The translations under genes were made by a program, and so were the position numbers. A model generated the notes under the pieces. It saw nothing but the letters and a program-made list of their open reading frames with translations. It was not told the DNA's origin and did not search any database. A DNA stretch of 64,000 nt, from positions 17,726,053 to 17,790,052 of the forward strand of contig OX344750.2 in the NCBI GenBank assembly GCA_947034885.2. The letters are read 5' to 3'. Within the stretch, counting starts at the first letter, position 1. Every line of letters begins with the position of its first letter. The DNA comes from Thuidium tamariscinum. Its lineage: Eukaryota > Streptophyta > Bryopsida > Hypnales > Thuidiaceae. This document shows, piece after piece, positions 37,658-48,434 of this stretch.

Positions 37658-40600
37658 ATGAAGTTCCTCGAATACACGCCGCTCGCTCGGTAACCCTCGG
37701 ATTCTCACTCTCATGATGATGCCTCGTCTCGCTTTTATAATCTTATGTTTGTATGTTTCATGCCGTTTTTTGAAGATGTTTTTGGAGATTTCTGGAACTT
37801 TTTTGTTGCTATGCTGTGGCCTCATTTGATGTTCAAACCCTATTGTGGCAGAATAAACTCGTTTCTGTGTCATGTGGATGTGGGAGGATGCATGATTCAA
37901 GGTGTCATGGAGGCATACTCTTGTACGTTTTCAGTCTTTTCTTGCAGTTTTGTTAATTATAGTTTGGTCGGAGCATTGTATGCGGTCTCCTCGCAGTCTG
38001 TTGTTGCTGTTTGAAGGTTTGTTCCTTTTCTTTGACGGAGTTTGTGTTAGGGAGAGTATGTTAGTGTGAGTTTTTGTCCGTTGAGTTTATGTATCTCGAA
38101 TTTAACGATAGAAAGATCAGAGTTCGTGTTAACGCGTAGCGTCTTCCATTGTAGCGAGTTTTAAATAAACTGAATAGCTTTTTTTTCGCAGGCAAACTTG
38201 CAGGAGTGGATAAGAAATTGTCGCGGAGTTTGGAGCAAGAGGTTGATTTTTTATTCTTATTTTCGTCTGTGATCTCATATTTTAAATCTGATATGTTGAT
38301 TTGATGAATTTCTTGTTGATTTTATTACTTAATAAAAATTAGATTGCTCTCTTTGTTATTTGTTCTTGCGAATGACTTCAGCTTCCACAAGGAAGCTCTT
38401 TACCTGGACATGTAGCAGTGACTTTTGTAAGACCTTTTCACAGGTGGTGGATTCGTTGGCTTATTCCCCGTTAGACCTCTCCACCTCTCCCGTTGGACCG
38501 CTCTCTAATACTGCAAGGTAATTGTCTTTTCTTCCATGTTGTGGAAGAGCTAGTTAACTATTCGTTTATATCCTCGAGGAAGTTCCTCTGTCTCGTCATT
38601 CATAATTTGGTTGAAGGGAATGAGGAATTTTTGTTTTCATATTAGAGAGTTGTTTATTGTGCTTGACTGCCTGTGGCGTTGTTCAAACGTACAAGGGAGA
38701 AAGGATGAGGATAAAGTCGTGGCTCGTCATCTCCTGACTCCTTCAATGTTAGCTTGTCTGCGAGTCAAAGCTGGTTCCACGTCTCTTGATTAATTTTAGT
38801 TCCCTCTTCTGAGTTTTCTGTGATTATGTTCACCCCTTTGTTCAATTGTTTTCAGTCGCAGGACACTGATTCACCTGATTCTGACCTTGAATCATATGTA
38901 TCCTGACTACGATTTCAGGTAATGGCATCATTTAAAGTATGTATCTTTATGGTCTTTCCATTGTGGTCTCCTCGACAATCTCCGAAGGAGGCACTTACTA
39001 TTCAGGTTCCTGTGTTTTATGTGATTTTAGTCCAGTTTGTAGGTTTTCATGGGTACTGTTAGTGCCTACATGGCCGGCAACCCATTTTATTGAAAGGAAT
39101 TAGGAAGTGGTGTCAATGGTTGACAAGCGGTATGAAACCGTTGCTCCTGAAGGAGCTGAGAGTTCAAGTCTCTCCATTTCCTATTATTTCCTGTGTAGAG
39201 TATCAACCAGGTTCGTCGATCAGTCCGTTCATGTTTGGGTAAAGGCGAAGTTAAGTAGACTAACATTTTGATATTCTCATGTCCATATACTCACCAGTAT
39301 GTTGCGACCTCACCACTTTACTAAAGAACATGGAGTTCTTGCTGCGAAGCAGAAGATTGACGTATCTTTGGTTGAGGCATCCAAGGTAGAAAATTCACTG
39401 TTGCCAATCGTCTCATTTTGACGTCTTGTCTTATCCTACTCTTTTTCTGGATCACCTCTGTTGTGCAGACAGAACGTGATCAATATACTTGCCAAATGTG
39501 TTGGATTGTTGTGTTTGCCCATCGAGTAAAGTCTGGCACAGGATTATTGTACCTAATCCTTGGCAGATCTTTGTCTGGTGTCTAATGTTAAGAAGCACCT
39601 TCTTGAAATCTATAAGATCAACGAATTTAGACTACATTTAAAAGTCGTCTGTCGCTGATACTTGATGCTGGACGTTCAAGCTTTGGAGGGTGGGTTTGTT
39701 TTAACACATTTCAAATAGCAGATATGGTCTATAGAAGCTGGTGAAGAAACAACATTGATCGACAGCATTTGGAGCGGCATTGACCAGGTTAGTGGAACAC
39801 CGTTTGAGAGTGATGGAAGTGATTCGTTGATTCGAGCATCGACATGCTTAAAGAATTGCAACGACCGTCTCCTATCTGAATAAACATGTTCACCGCCTAT
39901 CAGGTGATCAACTTGGAGGAATGTGAAGTTTATAGCTACACGCCGGATGCTGAAGGAGATCCATTTGCTGACACTGGCAGCATGTGAGTTCCAAGACATA
40001 TAAGTGCTTTGTTTTTGAGCTGACAGTATTATGCCTTGTCTGTTCTGACCGTTCTTACTTTTCTAGTGATCATGTATAGTTTAAGAACGTTTTGAAATTT
40101 GCGCTGTGAACATGCATGTGATTTCCCTTAGACTTTTGAGATTAATGGTTCATGTATTGAAAGCTGGGCAAAGCTTCTGCTTTGAATCTCTAGCGACCAT
40201 GAATATGGTTGTTTTGAAGTAATATCGAACCATGAAAATGGTTGTGATGCGGTCATACCAGGGCTACTACACCAGATCCCATCAGAACTCTGAAGTTAAG
40301 CGCCTTTGGGCCGGCATAGTACTGGGAGGGCGACCTCTCGGGAAGTCCCGGTGCTGCATCCAGATTTACTTCTTAATGTTGTATGCTTTTTTGTGCCCTT
40401 AGATGGTCCTTTAACTACTTCTTCTACAACAAGAAACAAAAGCGTGTTCTCTACTTCAGTTCAAGATGCACTAGGTAATTTTCATATTCATTACTTTTAG
40501 TCGACACACAGCATTGGGTGAAATGCTTTGAACACTACACTGGCAACACTGCTAGGTTTATCTCATTATCTCTGTCCTGCATATTTTACTACATCATCTT

Positions 40601-40804
40601 CTCCGAGCGACTCTGATGTTCTATTCATAGCAATTTCCAGCAGGAAGTGAAGCTCTTTGATAGAGTGGATATTCGAACTTTTGAATGAATATGTTGTTGG
40701 GTGGCTTGTGTTGCAGCAAGCAATCCATAGACAATTCGTCTAGTGACGATGGATCTGGCGACTGGGACTTTGACTTCGTGGATGGCATGGACCTTGAAGG
40801 CTGA
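37658..40804 (+). CDS. MAF1: MAF1, repressor of RNA polymerase III transcription
   Basis: Exons 37658-37689, 37852-37922, 38192-38241, 38444-38517, 38856-38918, 39298-39385, 39722-39787, 39904-39983, 40403-40474 and 40717-40804 join in frame to 227 aa, the normal plant MAF1 length. The three conserved boxes are present: the N-terminal MKFLEYTPLARINSFL; the middle box RRTLIHLILTLNHMYPDYDF; and the C-terminal box with ECEVYSYTPDAEGDPF then GSIWSFNYFFYNKKQKR. An acidic tail (DDGSGDWDFDFVDGMDLEG) follows. Known function: phosphorylation-controlled nuclear protein that binds Pol III and blocks synthesis of 5S rRNA and tRNAs under stress. Intron 5 carries a tRNA-Ser-like cloverleaf and intron 8 a 5S rRNA-like element, both sense. 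Exon 9 (72 nt) can be skipped without frameshift, whereas retention of intron 8 gives an immediate stop (ATG TGA at the donor). Confidence 0.95.
39103..39182 (+). tRNA. tRNA-Ser(UGA)-like class-II cloverleaf in MAF1 intron 5
   Basis: All arms of a serine tRNA can be drawn without gaps. Acceptor stem: GGAAGTG (39103-39109) with CATTTCC (39175-39181), one G-T pair. D stem: 3 bp, GTC/GAC (39112-39114, 39122-39124), with loop AATGGTT. Anticodon stem: 5 bp, AGCGG/CCGTT, with 7-nt loop TATGAAA, which puts TGA at the anticodon (39133-39135). Long variable arm: GCTCC-TGAA-GGAGC. T stem: GAGAG/CTCTC, with loop TTCAAGT. A 3-bp D stem plus a long variable arm is the serine pattern and agrees with the UGA anticodon. 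Deviations: position 8 is G, position 33 is A instead of T, the discriminator is T, the A box is poor and no T-run terminator follows. Probably not a working tRNA gene; a relic, SINE-like head or structural mimic are the options. Confidence 0.8.
40194..40243 (+). repeat. Two tandem mini-hairpins just 5' of the 5S-like element
   Basis: ACCAT-GAAT-ATGGT (40196-40209) and AACCAT-GAAA-ATGGTT (40228-40243) are two related copies of one short unit. The second has a 6-bp stem capped by a GAAA tetraloop. Both lie within 50 nt upstream of the 5S-like sequence in MAF1 intron 8. Confidence 0.75.
40245..40361 (+). rRNA. 5S rRNA-like sequence in MAF1 intron 8 (mimic or relic)
   Basis: Full-length match to plant 5S rRNA from end to end, roughly four-fifths identical by eye to the Arabidopsis sequence as I recall it, with one single-base deletion. 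Landmarks: GGTCATACCAG, GATCCCATCAGAACTC, AGTTAAGCG (A-box region), AGTACTGGGAGGGCGACCTC (C-box region) and GGGAAGTCCCGG. Closing helix I is intact (GATGCGG 40246-40252 with CTGCATC 40354-40360, one G-T pair). The IV/V arm has drifted but still pairs (CTGGGAGG / CCTCTCGG around a GCGA tetraloop). No upstream TATA as in Arabidopsis 5S genes is evident. The only T-run (40387-40392) lies 26 nt downstream, inside the exon 9 polypyrimidine tract. Same strand as MAF1. Confidence 0.93.
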
Positions 40805-41916
40805 GAAGCGGAGCTTTCTTTTGTGTTGGATGCCCAGTATACTTTGTATTTGTAGCATTAACATAGCACACAGACGCTTCTGGTGAATTTGGAAGCAATG
40901 TATCATACCTTTCCCGCGTAGAATGACGTGCTTGCCAAGTAGAATAGAACTCATTTTCATTTCTTGGATTGATCATTGAAGGCTGGTGAAAAAAACACAT
41001 CTTTTGGGATGTTAGGTGAGGATTGTTACCTTGCTTTCCTCTGTCTAATTTCTCCTTGTCGTTTAGGCAAACTAGAAATTGTAGGTCTACATCCCTTGCA
41101 GTTACACAATCAGATCTTCATCTTGGAGACTTTGGATTTGTTTCTCGTTGTGAAGTGGCATTTAGTTAATGCTCGGACTATATCTGTCGTATTTATCATA
41201 TGCATGGCTTGTGGTCTACTACACTGTTTTTTGTGGTTCGAACAGTGTGCGTGACTCTTGACTTTCTGAAGTGGTACAGTACTACTTAATTTTTTTGGCG
41301 TTTGGAATGACTTCAGGGGGCCAGAAGAAGAGCTGAACAGTAGTTTTTTCATCCATATATTTTTCAATGCCCTTGCATGTTGAGTTACAAAGAGTGTCCA
41401 ACTGAGTTTGTAGTCTCACTGATGTTTGTTTTCATGTGCTTGAGAAGTAATTACAGAAAACGGATGGCAGAATTTGCTGTTTTAGTGTATTTTGAGAAAT
41501 TGAGTAAATTTGAAATTTCTCCTTGCAAATGACATTTTTTGAATTTGAGCCCAACTAACAAAATGAAGGTCCTCATTTCTAGTTTCTACTCCAATTGGAA
41601 ATTTTGGAAAAATTTGGAAAATTGAATGTTTTATTGCAGTTTGAATTTTGCTTGCATTTTTAATGTCCATTGTAGTCTAGAAATAGGTGTACATGGAAGT
41701 TGAGTTTACACCATAATGTTTGTCACTATAATGTACACACTTGGTGAAAATTTTAAATTTTTTGAGATTATTTTCAATGTAATATGTTTTTTCTTCACTT
41801 TTTCTTCAAAAATTGTCATAAAAATCAATTTTCCTCAAAAAAATCTAAAATTTCTGTGAAGTATAGAAGACATGTACTTTCATCTTTGAAAAGTAAAAAT
41901 AAAAAATTTCATACAT

Positions 41917-42137
41917 AAGGTAGAAGCACCCAATGGCGTTAGTGTACCTAATGCTATCACTATGTAGGCAAGACAGTGATTTCAGAGTTGAAATGTCGGC
42001 ACAGTGTAGAGAGCTTATTATTTTGGTCAACGTCAGTAAGTTATCTACTGTCGACATTCATTTTAGTTCTGAAATAACTGTCATACGTAGAGAATGGCGG
42101 CATTAGGTACACTGACGCTATTAGATGCTCCTACCTT
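41917..42137. repeat. Small MITE (221 bp) with about 38-bp terminal inverted repeats
   Basis: Left end AAGGTAGAAGCACCCAATGG and right end, read inverted, AAGGTAGGAGCATCTAATAG; both continue to CCTAATGC. TA dinucleotides border both ends. The terminal AGGTAG is shared with families A and G. Confidence 0.82.
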
Positions 42138-44102
42138 AATTGGTTTGAAAACAATAACAAATTGAGTAACGGGGAAGGAGCCTTTAAACCAGTGGTCATG
42201 GGTTTGTCCTTTAAGGGTTAAAATTAGTGAAGGTTGAAATATTACTTCATCGCACCAGTTTACTCAAAATTTCATTTTTTGGTGGCTTCTTTTAGAAGAT
42301 TGACAGTTTCCCCCATAACCTAAGTGAGGACAAGTTAGTGCAAGGTTGGTCTTTTTTGGCCGTGTCACCTTGTTGGCTTTGTTGAATAGGCCAATTTTTG
42401 GAAGAATGATGATAGAGAGGTCAAAATTTGATGGGATTAGTGAACTTTTGCTCAAAATAAATACATTGAATTAGTACCCTTAGATTGAGTGATGTTTTAG
42501 ATTACAGGAAATCAAGAGAAGATGGCATTGGATTGACATAGATTTCAATGTGCATTCAATTTCTATCCAATTCCAATGTAGGTGAACTTCACTCGTAAAA
42601 AGATGGGTTGGTGTATATGGGAATCTTCCTTTTTTAGAGTACAATATAAATCATTTGCTCCAAAAATCAAGAGCAATCATTGAAGGTTGAATTATAGTAG
42701 AAAGACCACCTCTTTTTACACCAAAATTTAAGAATGACTATGTGGAGGTTGAACTATAGTGCAAAGACCTTCACCTTTGTTCACACCAAATTTCATGGAT
42801 GAATATATGGAGGTTGGACTATTGTACAAGACCTTTTCTTTTTGCACAAAATTTCAAGGATGAATACTTGTACATCTATCCTAGATGACATAAAATAATT
42901 CTCTATCATCTATTGGACATTTAATGTCCACAACAATGTTATAAGATATTTTTTTCCTTGTATGGATTCATATAGAATTCTAACTTGATTAGTGGATACA
43001 GTACTATTGAGTACATTGAGATTTAGTATGGAGTTTAAGAAATGCATGAAACTAAGCTTGTGGATTTGAAATATAAAAACTATAAGTTAGATTAAGAAAA
43101 CTATACCTAAAAGTGCATGAATAAGTTCTATGGTATATATATCCAATGTGCTAAAGAAAGTAAACAACAATTTTTGCACATTGGTGAAGGACTGTGAATC
43201 AAAATGTAAGTGGTTTCATAATTTTTGGAAACATTAGGAATCAATTACTAATTTTCAAAAATACAAGGTATAGAGTATTGAAAGTATCATGTAGGTGATG
43301 CCAAAGTGCAATTGATGGGCATGAAGAAATGACACTAGTATCAAAATATACTACTATAAATAGAATTGTAGACTAGTCAAAATGGCCCTCAACTCCACCT
43401 TGCACTTGTCTTTGCAATGTACACCATAATTTTGAATATCTTCCCTATTCATTTTTCGTTCCAAAATAGGGCTTGATTTTGAGACGATGTTCAATTGTAG
43501 GTGTAGTTACTATATATCAATTGAAATAGTTAGGACATGATTGGAGCTTTATTTGAAGGAGATTTTATAGATTCATCTTTTTTCTATATATGGTAAATAA
43601 GCTTACCATTCCTACTACTACACTATTCATTGGCCTTTGACCAAAGACAATGGAGCTTCTTGAAGATGGTTCCAAGGCATTTTAAAGTACAATTTAATAT
43701 GAAAATTCATTTATTGTATGATATACTATTTTGGTGTTGCACTAATCTCTAAAATTTTATTCAAAGGACAATTGGAATTTTTGATAAGTAATGATGAAGA
43801 CCAAGATGGAGAAATTTTTTCTAAAAATTTGACACAAGATTATGGAGACATTCATCTCGTTGTGAGAATGTAAAGAGAAATTTGAATTGGATGTCGAGAT
43901 CAAAAATTAAGGTATCTAAAATATTTTGTATAATTTTGTAGTCTTTTGCTAAATTAGTCATCTACTTTTGAAATTTGGCATATATGTAACTCACTTGATA
44001 TGATTTGAAATTTTCAAAAAGAATAAGTCTTTGAGTGCAAAAATTCCTAAAGTAGCCAAACTCTATTTACCTTATTAGGTGGTTTTGAAAAAAAAACATT
44101 TT

Positions 44103-44500
44103 TTGAAGGAGAAACACCCAAAACTATCCGTGTACCTTACAATGGATTCTAGACTTATCCAAAATTGTCCCTAGAATATAGTTAATGTGTTTGCCAAATG
44201 CTTCACTCTAATTCACTAACACATATTAAGGATATATACCATAATATAATTGGTTCACTATTGGTTTTAGCAACGTTCAAATTTTAGGGCATCTATTGAA
44301 CAATTCTAGTAGTCCAGGGAGACAACACTTTGGAAATTTATAGAAATTACATACGGCATCCAAAATTTATTATTTTTTTTGAATATTCATGATTTTTACT
44401 CACTAATACTAGAAAAATATTATTTTTAGAAAAAATTGCCTCCAATTATGTTGAATTCCTTATTTGGACAATTTTGGATGTTTCTATTGTAACTACAAGC
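44103..44500 (-). repeat. Family B element, inverted copy
   Basis: Read on the minus strand it starts AATAGAAACATCCAAAATTG then TCCAAATAAGGAATTCAACA and continues with the family B interior. The plus-strand left end GGAGAAACACCCAAAACTAT supplies the other inverted terminus. This copy shows both ends best. Confidence 0.75.
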
Positions 44501-47194
44501 ACTACTATCTTGAAATTGAAAATTTGGAATTTTTTGGAATTTTTGGAATTTTGTCTCTAAGTTTTATTACTTAGATGCCAAACAAAGAAATTTCTAGTTG
44601 CATAAAAAATGATTAGCGTATTGCCAATTTACTTGACTTCCTCATTGGACTCTTCATCTTGTAAAGTAACTTAGTGCAAGGTAGTTCTCTTGTTTGCTTT
44701 TGATTTTTTGAATCAATGCATCTAACAAGATGTAGTACTGAATGGTGTAGAGGCTCAATTTTGTATAGAGAAATTTTTTTACATTGAAAGGGCTTGAAGT
44801 TTGTTGAGCTTATTTTGTAGAAACGGAAGGTCAAATGGTCTAAAATTCCTCCATAAATAGTCTACTTACATTTTTTTAGTTTAAGGAAAAAATTATTTAC
44901 AATTATGGCCATTATACTAAAAGTGGTAGTATTTGACAATTTTTCTTGAAAAACTCCCCCCTCCAATCCATTGTCTATTTTCTAAAATCCTATTGTCTTC
45001 TTAGGGATCAAAATGGATTTATATAACCTAATGGATAGGTTCTTGTAACCTTAATCTTGGCCTCTTGGGGTGGTATTTTAAGATAAGAAAACACATTAGT
45101 GCTAAAGGAATACAATGTTTATTTTGATTGGTGTTTGGGAGCAAAGTTATGCCATACTAAGCCCAAGAATAGAGAGACTAGATAGTAAAAAAAAACCACA
45201 AAAATTTGGAATTAATTTGAATGATTTTCCTTATAGATTATAGTTTTGTCTATATGGAAACTTTTTGCTCAATCTATTGGGATTAGAGGTGTAAAAGTTA
45301 AAAACTTTCTTATTTTGTAGACAATTATAAAACTTTTTTCAATAAAAGAAATAACATATTGGATTCATGTTTGAATCTAATTTTTTCAATAAAAAAATCT
45401 ACAAGATTAAGTACACTTTCTAAAACAATGTCACCATTGTGAATAGTTTTTTACAGTTTCATTTTAGAGTTAAATACAATTTATTTCATCCTTCTACCTT
45501 GAACCTATTTCTGATTAATAATTTTTTAAAGAATGCAAATCACTTAAAATTTTTTTTTCTTCTAATTACTTCAATTCAAATATTTAATATAAATTTTTAG
45601 GGATTAAAAATTTGAAGTGTAAGAATTTGAAGTTGAAAAGACTCGAAGTCAAAGAATCTAATTACAAAACATGCTCAAAAACATGTTTTCATTACTTTAA
45701 ACACAAATATCTTGCAATCTATAAGGTGAAAACTTCTAAAATTTCTACCACTCATTCATATACTATTATTATAAAAGATCTAATGGTTAAATATGCAAAA
45801 AATAGCAATTTGTAAAGATTTTGCTCTTTGCAATATGAATGGTTGTTTTGAGTGTTTTTGATGAAAAAAACCCATGGAACTTCAAAATTTCAATCATGAA
45901 ACACATAAGATTGAATACAAAAAATGGTTAGATTTATAGTAGCTACATCCATTATATAAACTTCTTCAATATCTTGCTATACATTTCAACACTTAAAACA
46001 CATTTGCATATTTGAGAAGTTTTATCTTCGTATACTCAAAAATAAAATGTTTATTTCAATTCAAGGCCAATTTAAAGTGGTTATAAACCTTCATGACATT
46101 TTCTAAAATGAAGCATGCAACAATGTATCCATGGCACTTCTTTTGCTATAAGATAAGTGGTCATAACTTACTGACAATGTACATTTTAGTTATTTGTAAT
46201 GTAGTTCATTATCTTACTCTTGTAGTTTAATATCCTTGTGACTTCCTTTCATTCAACTTGGGTACTAACTAGGGTACCATCATCTTCTAAGGATTCCTTG
46301 TTTCTTCGTATTTAATTTATTTCTTAACAAGTTTGAGATATTATCCTTAAGGTATCCCTTGCACACTAAAGGGTAGCAGAGTGTTATATGAAAAAAGATG
46401 TGACAAGATCACACAAGTTAAAACTTGGATTAGCAATCTCTAATTTTGAACAACAATCATGTGCAACTAATAAGTTTTATATAATTCATTGAATGAATAA
46501 CAACTTATAATACATCCATGCTAAAATGTCTTATTAACTTTAAAAATCTCACTTATAACTTTGTTGTCTCAAATTTTTGACATAATGCATAGAGACTAGT
46601 ATGAAAGTTTTAGGTGGTGATAGGTTGAAGATTGCGAGGAAGATTGTTTCAACTAAGGGCTCTTTATGAAGTCTCATTTCCATCATATTGAAACTTGAAA
46701 AACTCTCAAATGTACACCACTCATTGGGTAAAAACATTACACTAATTTATTTGATATCACCTCAAAAAGCTCATAAATTTTTAATGAGGATTGAGAATCC
46801 ATCTCCAATTCTAATCCCCCCTCATCTAATCTACCTTTTTAATTTAGAATACTCAATCTTAGTTGGAAAACTCAAAATGAAATTCAAACAATGCCAACTT
46901 TCTATTAATGTGTCTTTTTCTTATTAATAATTTTTTTGGTAATATGTATGGGCTACAATGTTTCATATTTTTGATAAAAGATCTTTCTTCTAATAAAAGA
47001 AACCAAAATATTAAGCAAAATTATTTTAAGTTGTATAAATAATTTACACTTAAAAAAACAAAAAATTCAGGTATTAAAGTTTTTTTACACCATTAAGATG
47101 GAAGATTACTTGTAATCTCAAATTTGTCACTTTGACATATAATCTTAAAGTAAACTTTTCAAGAGTTAAGAAAATAATTTGCTTTTGCCTCACT

Positions 47195-47572
47195 TTAGTA
47201 GAACTACCATTTTCAACTAGAAATCTATACCCAACTTGTAGGTGCAACCATATCCAACCAAAACTTAGAATATATGTTTTATTCCTTTTTAAGAACTAGA
47301 CTAATAAATCCATGAGACATGCTATAGAGTAGTGAGCACAAAAGTAGTTCTTAAATGATTGGAATTCGAAGACTCTATGCATAAGATATGGCTTCAAGCC
47401 AATTTTCGGCTTCCAAAATTCATGGTAATTTGAATTCAAGGGAAAATTTTAAAAAGAATTTAGCAATGCCCGTTATCTCTATCTTTTTGTAGGGCAAACA
47501 ATTTACATTACCTTCTATTACCTCAAAAAACATGCATGAAACTGCATAAGTGGTCAACTAAGGGTGGTTATG
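47195..47572 (+). repeat. Family G MITE, copy 2
   Basis: Starts near TTAGTAGAACTACC and ends near AAGGGTGGTTATG. The interior shares GAAGACTCTATGC and CTTCCAAAATTCATGGTAATT with the copies at 3832 and 58723. The right terminal repeat is decayed. Confidence 0.6.
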
Positions 47573-47849
47573 ATATAGAAGTCTTTTCATTTCAACATCA
47601 ATGTACTCAATGTATTGATGAAATACTATCATACATGAGAATCTGATCCACCAAATAAGTGTCAAAATTGAATTTCCATGTCAGATTCCAAGGGGTCAAA
47701 GTCACCTTAAACCAATTGCAAGATGACGCGTGTCACTTAAGAAAAATTTCTGCCGAATCTAAACCCACCTCGGAGTCACACGGCCAGCAAAATGGGCTTT
47801 CCAATTCGAAGATCATCATCCACAACAGCATTTCAAAATCCTCCAAATT

Positions 47850-48434
47850 CCACCAAAAAATCCTAGATTCAACGATTTCCAATCCCTCTCTCCGTCGCTC
47901 CGTCCCTCCCGCTATTTCTCCACGCACCTTCGTTCTCGTCCTCTCGCACCCAGCGCGCCCTTGCGCTCGCACCTTCCCAGCTCACTCACTGCGCCACCTC
48001 CGTCTCACCAACTCCTGCGAATTCCCCTCAATCATACGCACCGGCCTCATCTGCCTCTTTCCAACAAGCCGCGGGATGTCGCCGGAGCCGTCCTACAGGA
48101 AAAGATCTGGATTTCACGGTTTTTGCGTTCCTGGAGACGAAGCGCTTTGGTATTTGGTGGCGATCTAACCTGGTTCTGTGTGGTGATCTGTGAATTTTTA
48201 TTGTGTTAATCTTTTCCGTGAGTGAGATTTTGATACTTATGGTTGAGTTTAGGGTGTGGTGATTTGATGGTTTGGAATGGCAGTGTGGAAGAACAATGAG
48301 TTGAGCGGTAGGCTTGTTTAGTTGAGTGCAGGTGTGATTCGGGAGCTTTCGTTTTGAATCTTGTGTTATTTGGTGTCCTTGCCAAAGGATTGAAGTGTTC
48401 CCTGAAGATATGGCGGCATTGACGCGGTCGTTGT
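47850..48434 (+). promoter_or_regulatory. Promoter/early leader region of the EDR4-like gene
   Basis: Pyrimidine-rich, GC-richer sequence (47870-48060) typical of a plant 5' UTR or promoter. Several overlapping frames (for example 47659-48168) run through it on both strands, none recognisable, so I take it as non-coding. The transcription start is not determinable from sequence. Confidence 0.4.

Larger units (their letters stand above)
40805..47800. other. Intergenic DNA between MAF1 and the EDR4-like gene
   Basis: Begins with the likely MAF1 3' UTR, then AT-rich DNA with no recognised gene. Contains a MITE at 41917-42137, an inverted family B copy at 44103-44500 and a family G copy at about 47195-47572. 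A lone TTAA-type end (CTTTAAGGGTTAA) lies at about 42211. Confidence 0.6.

Noticed and set aside
38389..38433. A 45-nt stretch in MAF1 intron 3 with acceptor-like CTTCAG and donor GTAAGA, open in frame
   Set aside because: Splicing it as an exon would leave a 17-nt intron before exon 4, which is too short, and retaining the segment through exon 4 shifts frame. Joining exon 3 directly to exon 4 gives a protein that matches the MAF1 family.
39479..39590. Open stretch TERDQYTCQMCWIV… after an acceptor in MAF1 intron 6
   Set aside because: No MAF1 counterpart, it runs into a stop, and exon 6 joins exon 7 in phase without it.
40245..40361. Calling the 5S-like element an active 5S gene
   Set aside because: No clear upstream TATA at the expected distance, changes in the internal control region, and the only T-run is part of the exon 9 polypyrimidine tract. 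Activity cannot be supported from sequence.
47659..48209. Overlapping frames of 80-170 codons on both strands upstream of the EDR4-like gene
   Set aside because: No recognisable family, composition driven by pyrimidine-rich leader sequence, and frames on opposite strands overlap. Treated as promoter/UTR.
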